A stretch of DNA of 64,000 bases from Deferribacteraceae bacterium UBA6793 (GTDB lineage: Bacteria; Chrysiogenota; Deferribacteres; Deferribacterales; Geovibrionaceae). Where the stretch lies: positions 62,001 through 126,000 of the forward strand of contig DKFP01000002.1 in NCBI GenBank assembly GCA_002452405.1, read 5' to 3'. Both the position numbers and the translations under genes were made by a program. Shown here in pieces: positions 50,880 through 59,320 of this stretch. The notes below the pieces were generated by a model. The model was not told the origin of the DNA, ran no database searches, and saw only the letters and a program-made list of their open reading frames with translations. Positions within the stretch are counted from its first letter, which is position 1. Each line of letters begins with the position of its first letter.

Positions 50880-51583
50880 TTCATTTCCTCCAATATTTTT
50901 AGCGCAGCCTGAGCAGGGTCTTTCGCCTGCGTTACAGGTCTGCCAATAACTATATAATCAGTACCCATATTTTTTGCGTCTTTCGGGGTGACAACCCTTT
51001 TCTGGTCATCAACTGATGCATCCGCCGGACGGATGCCGGGGGTCACGGTGATAAAATCTCTGCCGAGGGTCTCTTTTATGAAAGGCGTTTCCTTTGCGGA
51101 GGAAACAACCCCGTCAAGCCCGCTCTGTTTTGCCAGAGAAGCAAGATGCAGAACGTAATCCTTGGAGCTGTCAAAGCCTATCTTCATAGACTGCATATAT
51201 TTTTCATCGAGACTTGTAAGCAGGGTGACTCCGATAAGCAGAGGTTTTCTGACGTTTGTCTTTGCGCAGTGCTCAGAAACACGCTCCACAACGGAAGCCA
51301 TCATCTCGCCGCCGCCCTGTGTGTGCATATTTACCATGTCGGTCTCATATTGAAGAGAGGCAAGCACCGCTGACACAACAGTGTTTTGAATATCGTGAAA
51401 TTTCAGATCGAGAAAAATATTTTTATCTTTTTTCTTCAGGTATTCGATGATGTTCTTGCCGTCTGCAACGAACAGCTCAAGCCCTACCTTATACCATTTG
51501 ACGGCGTCGCCCGTCATGTCTACAATGTTTTTTGCAGCATCTGCTCTGTCAAAATCCAGAGCTACTATCATTTCAGGTTTCAT
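50876..51583 (-). CDS. pyrF: Orotidine 5'-phosphate decarboxylase
   Basis: 235 residues. Last step of UMP synthesis. The active-site array LDLKFHDIQNTV (D-x-K-x-x-D) is present, with VTPGIRPADASVDDQKRVVTP and IVIGRPVTQAKDP for the phosphate. It precedes pyrE with 4-bp overlap and is divergent from the cbi operon with 120 bp between. Confidence 0.95.
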   Translation of the reverse strand: MKPEMIVALDFDRADAAKNIVDMTGDAVKWYKVGLELFVADGKNIIEYLKKKDKNIFLDLKFHDIQNTVVSAVLASLQYETDMVNMHTQGGGEMMASVVERVSEHCAKTNVRKPLLIGVTLLTSLDEKYMQSMKIGFDSSKDYVLHLASLAKQSGLDGVVSSAKETPFIKETLGRDFITVTPGIRPADASVDDQKRVVTPKDAKNMGTDYIVIGRPVTQAKDPAQAALKILEEMN

Positions 51584-51703
51584 ACTTATTTATCCTCTTG
51601 AAGACTGTAGCATATTTCTGGTATTTTTCAAGCACCTGTTGACACTTTTATTTGTTTATATAAAATTAGTAAACAGATTTTAAACTAACGGAGAATATCT
51701 TAA

Positions 51704-52681
51704 TTGAGAAATGGTTACACCACAGGAACAACAGCCTGTGCCGCGGCGGCGGCATCCTGTATCTTTAAATTGTCAAACCGCATTATAGAAACTGTCGATA
51801 TATTTCTGCCGGACAACACCTCTGTACACATACCGGTCCACCGGGACATCGATTTTTTCTATGCCGTTAAGGACGGAGGTGACGACGTTGACGCTACCCA
51901 CGGGATGCGGATATACGCCGACTGCGAACTTAACGACACCGGAGAGGTGGAGGTCACTGGCGGTCAGGGTATCGGCATCGTTACAAAAAAAGGACTACAG
52001 GTGCCTGTTGGCAGATACGCCATCAATCCGGCACCCGAAAAAATGATTAAAGATAATCTGAAAAGACTTCTGGGCGGCAGTGGCGCAAAAGTGACAATAT
52101 GGGCACCTGACGGCGAACGCATAGCCAAAGACACCTTTAATGAAAAGGTAGGAGTTGTGGGCGGTATATCCATAATCGGCACGACAGGGATAGTAACCCC
52201 TATGAGCGTGGAAGCCATCATAGAGACCATAAAATGCGAGACAGACGTTGCGGCGGCGGAGCGCAAGGAGACGATTTGCCTCACTCCAGGCAAGATTGGC
52301 GAAAAGCATTTCCTGAAAAAATATCCGCATATCCATGTGATACTGATGAGTAATTTTGCGCACGAAGCCTTTGAACACGCTGCACGGAAGGGTTTTCACA
52401 GAATATACGTTGCGGGGCACCCTGCGAAACTCTGTAAGATTCTGATGGGTTATTACAACACCCATTCGAAAAATTCACCCATGGCTACCGAATGGCTGGC
52501 GGGCAGGCTGGGACTCAAAGAAAAATTCAATACCGTGGAGGAGATACTGACCTCCGTCAATATCGACCTATCATTCATCGCAGCAGAGCTTGCGGAAAAG
52601 ATAGAAAAGGACTACGGTTTTACGCACGTTTCTGTTATCTTCTATGACATGAACGGAGGAGAAAAAGGTGCAAGACTCTGA
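51704..52681 (+). CDS. cbiD: Cobalt-precorrin-5B C1-methyltransferase CbiD
   Basis: 325 residues from a TTG at 51704, directly after an in-frame TAA, so no longer frame exists; GGAG is ten bases before. The start RNGYTTGTTACAAAAAS and GTTGIVTPMSVEAI are typical CbiD. It methylates C1 of the corrin ring and, with CbiF-type enzymes, acts in the anaerobic cobalamin route. First gene of cbiDEFGHJ. Confidence 0.95.
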   Translation: MRNGYTTGTTACAAAAASCIFKLSNRIIETVDIFLPDNTSVHIPVHRDIDFFYAVKDGGDDVDATHGMRIYADCELNDTGEVEVTGGQGIGIVTKKGLQVPVGRYAINPAPEKMIKDNLKRLLGGSGAKVTIWAPDGERIAKDTFNEKVGVVGGISIIGTTGIVTPMSVEAIIETIKCETDVAAAERKETICLTPGKIGEKHFLKKYPHIHVILMSNFAHEAFEHAARKGFHRIYVAGHPAKLCKILMGYYNTHSKNSPMATEWLAGRLGLKEKFNTVEEILTSVNIDLSFIAAELAEKIEKDYGFTHVSVIFYDMNGGEKGARL

Positions 52682-53264
52682 AATCACAGTAATATCCGTC
52701 GGTCCCGGAGACCGCGACATGATAACAGTCAGAGGGCTTAAAGCCATTGAAGCGCAGGATTTCATAATCGGAATGACTGACGCAGTGGAGACCTTCGCAA
52801 AGCACAAACCTCACTACGTTCCCGTCAACATGAAAACCGACTGCATCAACTTCATAAAAAACTGCCCTCACATAAAGATAGGGGTTCTGGTATCAGGCGA
52901 CGCCGGTTTCTTCAGCCTCGCGCGGTTCGTTACGAAAGAGTTTGAAAACGTAACGGTCATTGCAGGTGTAAGCTCCATGTGCGCAGGATTTGCACTGCTG
53001 AAAAAGATGTGGTTCTCATACAGATTTATGTCCGTTCACGGCAGAGAGCTTTTTGATGAATGTCCATCGGAATCGACGGTTATTCTGTGTGACGAAACCA
53101 ATTCCCCCGACGCTATAATGAAAAAATTCCCTGAAATCACTGATAAATTCAATTTTTATATCCTTTGCGACGTGAGTCTGCCCACAGAGGCGATCTATAC
53201 GGAGCTTAAAGGCAGTTACGGCACATCCAGAATCATTCTTGTGCTGGAGGAGAAAACAGCTTGA
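52668..53264 (+). CDS. cbiE: Cobalt-precorrin-7 C5-methyltransferase CbiE
   Basis: 198 residues from GTG at 52668 (GGAGGA upstream), overlapping cbiD by 14 bp. A precorrin methyltransferase fold with VISVGPGDRDMITVRGLKAI and VLVSGDAGFFSLA for S-adenosylmethionine. The gene is the stand-alone CbiE half; the C15-methylating decarboxylase CbiT, often fused to it or next to it, is not found here. Confidence 0.92.
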   Translation: MQDSEITVISVGPGDRDMITVRGLKAIEAQDFIIGMTDAVETFAKHKPHYVPVNMKTDCINFIKNCPHIKIGVLVSGDAGFFSLARFVTKEFENVTVIAGVSSMCAGFALLKKMWFSYRFMSVHGRELFDECPSESTVILCDETNSPDAIMKKFPEITDKFNFYILCDVSLPTEAIYTELKGSYGTSRIILVLEEKTA

Positions 53265-54004
53265 AAGTCTACTTTATAGGCGCAGGACCCGGCGACGCGG
53301 AACTTATCACAGTTAAAGGCGCAAGACTTATCGGTGAATGTCAGGTGGTCATATACGCCGGAAGCCTAGTCAACCCAAATATACTTAAATATGCTTCAGA
53401 AGATGCAGAAATACACGATTCTGCACCGCTTAATCTGGAACAGATAGTTGAAATAATAAAAAATGCTCATAAAGACGGTAAAAATGTTGCCCGCGTCCAC
53501 ACAGGGGACCCGTCCCTTTACGGTGCGACAGGCGAGCAAATGGCGGAGCTTAACCGCCTCGGCATAGAATATGAAACCATCCCGGGTGTCACCAGCATGG
53601 CGGCATCAGCGGCGGCGGCAAACATAGAATTGACCATGCCGGAGGTCTCTCAGACAGTCACAATCACCCGCACCCCAGGCAGAACCCCCATGCCCGAAGA
53701 ACTTGCAGATATTGCAAAAGTTGGCGGTACCATAGCGTTTTTCCTGTCAGCAGGACAGGGCGCATATATCACGAAAATACTGACTGAAAACGGCTGGAAC
53801 GCGGACACCCCGGTTGTTCTGGTGTACAGGGCGAGCTGGGAAGACCAGAAGATAGCTCGCTGCGTGCTTTACGACCTTGAAAAAACACTGAAAAAGAACG
53901 GAATGACCAAACAGACGATGATACTTGTCGGAAAAGCTATCGGCGGCACTCCTGAAAACTACTCGAAGCTCTACAACAGGACTTTCAGCCATGAATACAG
54001 ATAG
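53261..54004 (+). CDS. cbiF: Cobalt-precorrin-4 C11-methyltransferase CbiF
   Basis: 247 residues from a TTG sharing the cbiE stop as TTGA. Methyltransferase motifs VYFIGAGPGDAELITVKGA, VARVHTGDPSLYGATGEQM and PGVTSMAASAAAANIELTMP are characteristic; the RTPMPE loop is typical of CbiF/CobM. It overlaps cbiG by 14 bp. Confidence 0.95.
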   Translation: MKVYFIGAGPGDAELITVKGARLIGECQVVIYAGSLVNPNILKYASEDAEIHDSAPLNLEQIVEIIKNAHKDGKNVARVHTGDPSLYGATGEQMAELNRLGIEYETIPGVTSMAASAAAANIELTMPEVSQTVTITRTPGRTPMPEELADIAKVGGTIAFFLSAGQGAYITKILTENGWNADTPVVLVYRASWEDQKIARCVLYDLEKTLKKNGMTKQTMILVGKAIGGTPENYSKLYNRTFSHEYR

Positions 54005-54776
54005 AATTTCCGTTATAGCTGTAACACAAAAGGGAGCGGAACAGGCGCATTTTATCGCGAAAAAGCTGAAAGCCGACCTCTATCTTTCTGAAAAAATTTC
54101 TGGCTATGACTCCATAACATACTCTTCATTAAAAGAATGTTTTGAAAAATTATTTGAAAATTATCACGGAATAATCGCCGTTATGGCACAGGGGATAGTC
54201 ACCCGCATGGTGGCACCGCTTTTGGACAGCAAATATAAAGATCCGGCAGTCGTTGTGTGTGATGAGGTGGGCAGATATGCCATCAGCGCCGTTTCCGGAC
54301 ACGAGGGCGGTGCAAACAGGCTCGCCCACAGAGTCGCATCAGTCACTGGTGCAGTGCCCGTAATAACCACCGCAACCGAAGCAAATAAACTCTATATTGC
54401 AGGTGTGGGTTGCCGGAAAGGCACGTCAAAAGAACAAATTATTTCTGCATTGACAGCGGCTTGCGGCGAGGCAAAGATTGAGATTGCAGATCTGAGGCTG
54501 ATAGCCTCCGCATGGGTGAAAGAGAACGAGCAGGGGCTTCTGGACGCGGCGGACGAGCTGGGAATCTATCTGCGGTTTCTTCCGGAGCATCTTTTCGAGC
54601 ACTGCCCCTATGAGGTGCAGGAGACGGCGGCGGCAAGACATATCGGTGTCCGCGCCGTTGCGGAGCCTTGCGCACTTATGGCTGGATTCAATACAATTTT
54701 GATACTGAAAAAAACAATATACGAGAATGTTACAGTGGCAATTTCTAAGGAAATGACCAGGTTTCTTTCGGAGTGA
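53991..54776 (+). CDS. cbiG: Cobalt-precorrin-5A hydrolase CbiG (compact form)
   Basis: 261 residues from the ATG at 53991. CbiG opens the delta-lactone of cobalt-precorrin-5A and releases acetaldehyde. The N-domain has GIIAVMAQGIVTRMVAP, VVVCDEVGRYAISAVSGHEGGANRLA (two pieces each short), and the C-domain begins AGVGCRKGTSKEQI. The usual central domain of about 80 residues between them is missing, so it is shorter than Salmonella CbiG (about 350). Confidence 0.92.
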   Translation: MNTDRISVIAVTQKGAEQAHFIAKKLKADLYLSEKISGYDSITYSSLKECFEKLFENYHGIIAVMAQGIVTRMVAPLLDSKYKDPAVVVCDEVGRYAISAVSGHEGGANRLAHRVASVTGAVPVITTATEANKLYIAGVGCRKGTSKEQIISALTAACGEAKIEIADLRLIASAWVKENEQGLLDAADELGIYLRFLPEHLFEHCPYEVQETAAARHIGVRAVAEPCALMAGFNTILILKKTIYENVTVAISKEMTRFLSE

Positions 54777-54778
54777 CA

Positions 54779-55501
54779 ATGGGAAAAATATATCTGACGG
54801 GCATAGGTCCCGATGGCAGAGAGACTATAACAGCGAAGGCGGAGTATGCGGTTAAAAACTGCACCGCGGTCTGCGGATACGATAAATACGTTGAACAGAT
54901 AGCACACATCATCCCCGCTGGCACACCCGTTTTCACCAGCGGCATGAAAGGAGAGGTCGAGCGCGCGGAAGCGGCGATTCAATACGCAAAAAACGGGCAC
55001 GACGTTTGCCTTATATGCGGTGGCGATCCGTCACTTTACTCTCTGGCATCGCTGGTCTATCAACTGGCGGACGAATCAGTTGAAATCGTAGTCATACCCG
55101 GCGTTACGGCTGCAATGGCGGCATCCGCACTCCTCGGAGCACCCATTGCGGACGACCTCGCTATAATTTCCATGTCCGACCTTCTGACCCCGTGGGAGGT
55201 CATACAAAAACGTATCGATGCGGTTAACGTAGGCGATTTCGTGGCGGCAATATACAACCCCAAGAGCATGAAACGCACCCGTCAGATAGAATATGCACTG
55301 AAAACTTTTTATGAAGCCCGCGGCGACCTCATAACAGGAACGGTTAAGGACGCTTACAGGGAAAACCAGACAATAAAAATTTCAAAAATTTCAGATTTTG
55401 ATTACGATTTCGTCAATATGTCCTCAATCGTAATTGTTGGCTGTAAAAAGACGATAATCAAAGACGGAAAAATGATAACGCCAAGGGGGTATCCCGTTTG
55501 A
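54779..55501 (+). CDS. cbiH: Cobalt-precorrin-3 C17-methyltransferase CbiH
   Basis: 240 residues from the ATG at 54779 (GGAG five bases before); a GTG two codons up is possible. It methylates C17 and contracts the ring. LTGIGPDGRETITAKAEYA, VCLICGGDPSLYSLAS, IPGVTAAMAASALLGAPI and YNPKSMKRTRQ are typical. It overlaps cbiJ by 4 bp. Confidence 0.95.
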   Translation: MGKIYLTGIGPDGRETITAKAEYAVKNCTAVCGYDKYVEQIAHIIPAGTPVFTSGMKGEVERAEAAIQYAKNGHDVCLICGGDPSLYSLASLVYQLADESVEIVVIPGVTAAMAASALLGAPIADDLAIISMSDLLTPWEVIQKRIDAVNVGDFVAAIYNPKSMKRTRQIEYALKTFYEARGDLITGTVKDAYRENQTIKISKISDFDYDFVNMSSIVIVGCKKTIIKDGKMITPRGYPV

Positions 55502-56169
55502 AAACCCTTGTTCTCGGCGGCACGTCAGACACCCGCGAATATATAAAAAAACTTGATGGTGATTTTGTCGTATCGGTGGCAACACAATACGGCTATGAAA
55601 CTTTCGACAATGAGTTCCCCACAGTTCTGGTGCGGTTCGACGACGAAAGTATCATCTCATTCATTCGTGCACACGGTATAACGGCGATAGCCGACACAAC
55701 CCATCCGTTCGCGAAAAACATAACCGCTCTCGCCCTCCGCACGGCTGAAAAACTGAATATCCCCTACATCAATGCCATGCGGATACCAAAACTTGAATCG
55801 GATTACGAGCGGATAATCACTGTGGAATCGTGTGAAGAGGCGGCAAAGCGGGCAGATGAATTCAACTCGGTGCTGCTTACCATCGGCTCAAACAGGATAG
55901 ACGCTTTCAAAGAAGTTCTGCATAAATGTCACATCCGCATCCTGCCCTATGAAAAATCCATAGAAAAATGCAGACAGGCGGGGGCAGAATATAAACAGAT
56001 AATCGGGATGCAGGGTCCTTTTTCAGAGGAGTTCAACATTGCGCTGATGCGCGAGATAAAGGCGGATGCCCTTGTTACGAAACTTTCGGGGGATTCCGGC
56101 GGATTAAAAGAGAAGATAAGCGCCTGTGAAAAAATAAAAGCTGCATGTATCGTCATTACCGGAGGTTAA
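55498..56169 (+). CDS. cbiJ: Cobalt-precorrin-6A reductase CbiJ
   Basis: 223 residues from a TTG sharing the cbiH stop (TTGA). It reduces cobalt-precorrin-6A with NADPH. LVLGGTSDTREYIK (nucleotide site), TTHPFAKNITALALRTAEKL and LVTKLSGDSGGLKEKI fit CbiJ/CobK. Last gene of the operon; a repeat and no clear terminator follow. Confidence 0.92.
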   Translation: MKTLVLGGTSDTREYIKKLDGDFVVSVATQYGYETFDNEFPTVLVRFDDESIISFIRAHGITAIADTTHPFAKNITALALRTAEKLNIPYINAMRIPKLESDYERIITVESCEEAAKRADEFNSVLLTIGSNRIDAFKEVLHKCHIRILPYEKSIEKCRQAGAEYKQIIGMQGPFSEEFNIALMREIKADALVTKLSGDSGGLKEKISACEKIKAACIVITGG

Positions 56170-56205
56170 AGTATTTTTCATAAGTTATGTCGCATAATTA
56201 AATAC

Positions 56206-56334
56206 GAGACTGCTTCACCCATGCAGGGTTCGCAGAGACGTAACTTTTCCAAGTCTTCGCGAGGGTTAACTAGCCGAAGGCTGTATGAGTCCATATTCAA
56301 TTTAGTTGTCGAATAATGCCCGAAGCGATCTCAT
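56206..56334 (+). repeat. Dispersed palindromic repeat, copy 5 (extended)
   Basis: GAGACTGCTTCACCC...GGGTTCGCAGAGACG is nearly identical to copy 1. TCTTCGCGAGGG and GAAGCGATCTCAT form the right part, about 45 bp further apart than in copy 1. It fills most of the gap between cbiJ and the gene at 56369. Confidence 0.8.
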
Positions 56335-56368
56335 GTCTATGAACTAAGCATCTATTTTGAACAATGCT

Positions 56369-56710
56369 CTAGCTGTTCTCCTGATTATCACCCAGCGAGC
56401 TTGTGAGTCTGAGCAGTTTTCTCCGCAGCATATTCTTTTTGCGGACTATGTTTCCGTTGTCTGTGCTGACAACGTCAAGAAGTTTCAGTTTGTCGCATAT
56501 CTCTTTAATCTTGTCCGCCGCAAGTTCGGCGCTCGGCGGTTTTCTATCCAGCATCACAATGGTAATATCGTGATCGTTGGCTGTGCGCACGGTATCCTTT
56601 TCCAGAGAGAAAAAGAACTCGCTCATTTTGTAAAACGCGCTGAGTCTGTTCAGAAGTGCTATTCTGTCTTCAACAAACAAACTCTGTCTGTCCTGCGGAT
56701 TTATCACCAT
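56369..56710 (-). CDS. Hypothetical protein
   Basis: 113 residues, soluble and charged, without a recognised domain. ATG at 56710 follows GGAG by four bases. Segments of note: NRLSAFYKMSEFFFSLEKD and LDRKPPSAELAADKIKEIC, then a Lys/Arg-rich NIVRKKNMLRRKLLRLTSS end. It lies after rnfB in the same direction, 91 bp away, with a strong hairpin between. Confidence 0.5.
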   Translation of the reverse strand: MVINPQDRQSLFVEDRIALLNRLSAFYKMSEFFFSLEKDTVRTANDHDITIVMLDRKPPSAELAADKIKEICDKLKLLDVVSTDNGNIVRKKNMLRRKLLRLTSSLGDNQENS

Positions 56711-56737
56711 TACGCTCCAAGAACATAGCTGTATCGT

Positions 56738-56761
56738 GTGTTTTCATTGGCATGAAAACAC
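56738..56761. other. 10-bp perfect stem-loop between rnfB and downstream gene
   Basis: GTGTTTTCAT and ATGAAAACAC pair perfectly around TGGC. On the minus strand no T-run follows, so it is not a plain terminator for rnf; it may attenuate, protect the mRNA end or bind a protein. Confidence 0.55.
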
Positions 56762-56801
56762 CTTTATTAAATATCGTCCTTTTTGCGTCGAATTTGAGTA
56801 A

Positions 56802-57590
56802 TTATTTCGTATAATTTCCGATTGCTTTCGTGGGGCACACAGCCACGCACTCGCCGCAGACATTACACACTGATGGATCTATCTTCGCTAAGAAACTGTC
56901 CACATCTATAGCGCCGACAGGGCATTTTTTCTCGCACATCTTACAGCCTATGCACCCGACACTGCAAGCCTTTTTCACTTCCGGTCCCTTGTCTTTCGAC
57001 ATGCAGTTCACAACGATGGGTTTGTCTTCAGGGATAAGTGTTATGAGGTTTCTTGGGCAAGCCTTAACACAAAGTCCGCAGGCGCAGCATTTTTCAGCGT
57101 TCACCACTGGTATCCCGTTTTTACCCATGTGCATAGCGTCGAAGCTGCACGCCTTGACACAGCTTCCCTCGCCCACGCACCCGAAGGTGCAGAGCTTGTT
57201 TCCGCCGCTCAAAAGCACTATACTGTGACAATCACGGGGACCGTAATAATCATATTTTTCAAAGGCGTTTTCGCATCCGCCGTTGCATCTCACCCTTGCA
57301 ACGTTTTTAACTGAGCTGTCCGCGGTCAGTCCGAGATACTCCGCTATCTGCTGAACCATCTCTCTGCTGCAAACTGGACATGCGTTGACAGGAGCCTTTC
57401 CCGCTACGATAGCCTCTGCCAGAGCACCGCAGCCCGGATAGCCACAGCCGCCGCAGTTTGCCGCAGGCAGCATATCGTTAACAGCGGCTATGCGCTCGTC
57501 CTTTTCCACATGGAATTTTTTCGAGGCGTACATAAGCCCCAGTCCTGCAACGAAACCCGTTGCCGCCATGGTTAAAACTGCCGCTATCAT
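56802..57590 (-). CDS. rnfB: Ion-translocating ferredoxin:NAD+ oxidoreductase subunit RnfB
   Basis: 262 residues. One N-terminal membrane span, then the Fe-S domain with CGGCGYPGCGALAEAI, and ferredoxin-type clusters CCACGLCVKACPRN, CIGCKMCEKKCPVG and CNVCGECVAVCPTK. RnfB takes electrons from ferredoxin. It is the last subunit gene of rnfCDGEAB. Confidence 0.96.
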   Translation of the reverse strand: MIAAVLTMAATGFVAGLGLMYASKKFHVEKDERIAAVNDMLPAANCGGCGYPGCGALAEAIVAGKAPVNACPVCSREMVQQIAEYLGLTADSSVKNVARVRCNGGCENAFEKYDYYGPRDCHSIVLLSGGNKLCTFGCVGEGSCVKACSFDAMHMGKNGIPVVNAEKCCACGLCVKACPRNLITLIPEDKPIVVNCMSKDKGPEVKKACSVGCIGCKMCEKKCPVGAIDVDSFLAKIDPSVCNVCGECVAVCPTKAIGNYTK

Positions 57591-57591
57591 A

Positions 57592-58167
57592 TCACTTCAC
57601 CAGTCCTGAAAAACCCATGAAAGCCAGAGCGAGAATACCCGCAGTGATGAAGGCGATAGGCAGTCCACGGAAATAATACGGAATGTCTGAAAGCTCTATC
57701 CGTTCTCTGATTCCGGCGAAAAGCACCAGCGCCAGCGTGAAACCAAGCGCGGAGCCGATGGTGAAAACCAGCATATGCAGGAAATCGAAACCGGACTGTA
57801 TGTTTATTATCGCCGCACCGAGAATGGCGCAGTTTGTGGTTATCAGCGGAAGATATATGCCGAGACTCTGATACAGATCGGGCGACGATTTCTCAATAAC
57901 CATCTCAACGAACTGCACAAGGGCGGCTATCACCAGAATGAAAACTATCGTCTGCAAAAAGCCTACGTTAAATCTGTCCAGCACGGTATACTGGATTATC
58001 CATGTAATCGAACCGGCAACGGTCATTACGAACGTAACTGCAAGCCCCATGCCCACGGCGGTCTCGACCTTTTTCGATACTCCGAAAAATGGGCAGATAC
58101 CGAGGAACCGCGCAAGAACAAAGTTATTTACAAGTACCGCACCGACAAACAGAAGAAAAAGGCTCAT
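57592..58167 (-). CDS. rnfA: Rnf subunit A
   Basis: 191 residues, six membrane spans. Typical RnfA: NNFVLARFLGICPFFGVSK with the membrane cysteine pair motif, and TTNCAILGAAIINI. RnfA and RnfE lie inverted to each other in the membrane and hold an Fe-S cluster between them. Overlaps rnfE by 4 bp; 1 bp before rnfB. Confidence 0.96.
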   Translation of the reverse strand: MSLFLLFVGAVLVNNFVLARFLGICPFFGVSKKVETAVGMGLAVTFVMTVAGSITWIIQYTVLDRFNVGFLQTIVFILVIAALVQFVEMVIEKSSPDLYQSLGIYLPLITTNCAILGAAIINIQSGFDFLHMLVFTIGSALGFTLALVLFAGIRERIELSDIPYYFRGLPIAFITAGILALAFMGFSGLVK

Positions 58168-58775
58168 TGTGCGCCCCCTCTGCCGATACGTCTGCGCTCT
58201 TCAACAAAGTTGTTGAACGCCATCATAAATCCCAGAACGATGAACGCACCCGGAGGGAGTATCATTAGTATTGCCGGACTGAAACCGCTGCCAAAAAGGT
58301 TCATCCCGAACCATGAGCCGTTCCCCAGTACTTCGCGGATACTGCCAAGAACGAAAAGAGTCAGCGTGAAACCAAGACCGGAACCAATGCCATCCAGCAG
58401 CGAATCGAACACGCCGTTTTTTGATGCAAAGCTCTCCGCCCTGCCAAGCACTATGCAGTTCACCACTATGAGGGGGATGAACAGCCCAAGAATCTTGTGC
58501 AGGTCATGAAAAAAAGCGTTCATTGACAGATCTATAAGTGTAACAAAGGTGGCTATGATAACGACATATGCGGGTATGCGCACCTTTGCAGGTATTATAT
58601 TTTTAACGAGAGAAACAACCACGTTCGAACCCATGAGAACGCCCATCGTGGCAAGCCCCATGGCGATTCCGTTTATAGCGGAGGTTGTTACGGCAAGTGT
58701 AGGGCAGAGACCCAGAACCTGCTTCATTACGGGGTTGTTCTTAAAAATTCCTTCTGTCAGGATAGACAATTTCAT
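58164..58775 (-). CDS. rnfE: Rnf subunit E
   Basis: 203 residues, six membrane spans. FKNNPVMKQVLGLCPTLAVT and VVNCIVLGRAESFASKNG are the paired conserved segments with the membrane cysteines. Overlaps rnfG and rnfA by 4 bp each, so the subunits are translated in a chain. Confidence 0.96.
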   Translation of the reverse strand: MKLSILTEGIFKNNPVMKQVLGLCPTLAVTTSAINGIAMGLATMGVLMGSNVVVSLVKNIIPAKVRIPAYVVIIATFVTLIDLSMNAFFHDLHKILGLFIPLIVVNCIVLGRAESFASKNGVFDSLLDGIGSGLGFTLTLFVLGSIREVLGNGSWFGMNLFGSGFSPAILMILPPGAFIVLGFMMAFNNFVEERRRIGRGGAQ

Positions 58776-59320
58776 TTCGCGCCCCCGGCTTTTCCGATGG
58801 TTTCAAGAGCGGACTTCACCGCCTCGCAGACAGCTCTGGGTGATATGGTGGCACCGCTGAAACTGTCTATATCGCCGCCATCCTTCTTAACGGATATCTT
58901 TGAATCGGCGGTCATCCCGATGAAGCTGTCCCGCCACTGTTCATCTTCTATTTTGCTGCCGAGTCCAGGCGTTTCGGCATGGCTTATCACCTCTATACCG
59001 AGAACTTTGCCTTCAACGGAAGCACCTACAAGTATCTTTATATTACCTGAGTATCCTTTTGCTGTGACACTTTCAACAGCATACCCGAATACCTGTCCGC
59101 TCTTTTTGCCGATATACAGGGTTTTGCCGTCAACAGTTAAAGTTTCCCTGTCCGGTTCGTTGTCAAAACCCGGCAAAACTGTTGTCAGACCCTTTAAAAA
59201 GTCCTTACGTTCAGCATCCGCTATCTTCTGTTTTGTCGCTCCATATACCCCTGCAAGAAGCAGCGCCGCCAGCGCGGAAATAACAGTGAGCACTATGACC
59301 ATTTTCAGCGGGTTATTCAT
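58772..59320 (-). CDS. rnfG: Rnf subunit G (covalent FMN)
   Basis: 182 residues. One N-terminal membrane span and a periplasmic FMN domain. T158 in SFSGATISPRAV is the covalent FMN site (SGAT motif at 155-158); HAETPGLGSKIED is the second family motif. Overlaps rnfD and rnfE by 4 bp. Confidence 0.96.
   Translation of the reverse strand: MNNPLKMVIVLTVISALAALLLAGVYGATKQKIADAERKDFLKGLTTVLPGFDNEPDRETLTVDGKTLYIGKKSGQVFGYAVESVTAKGYSGNIKILVGASVEGKVLGIEVISHAETPGLGSKIEDEQWRDSFIGMTADSKISVKKDGGDIDSFSGATISPRAVCEAVKSALETIGKAGGAK

Noticed and set aside
51584..51703. Cobalamin riboswitch before cbiD
   Set aside because: Only 120 bp separate pyrF and cbiD, with no B12-box and no fitting hairpins.
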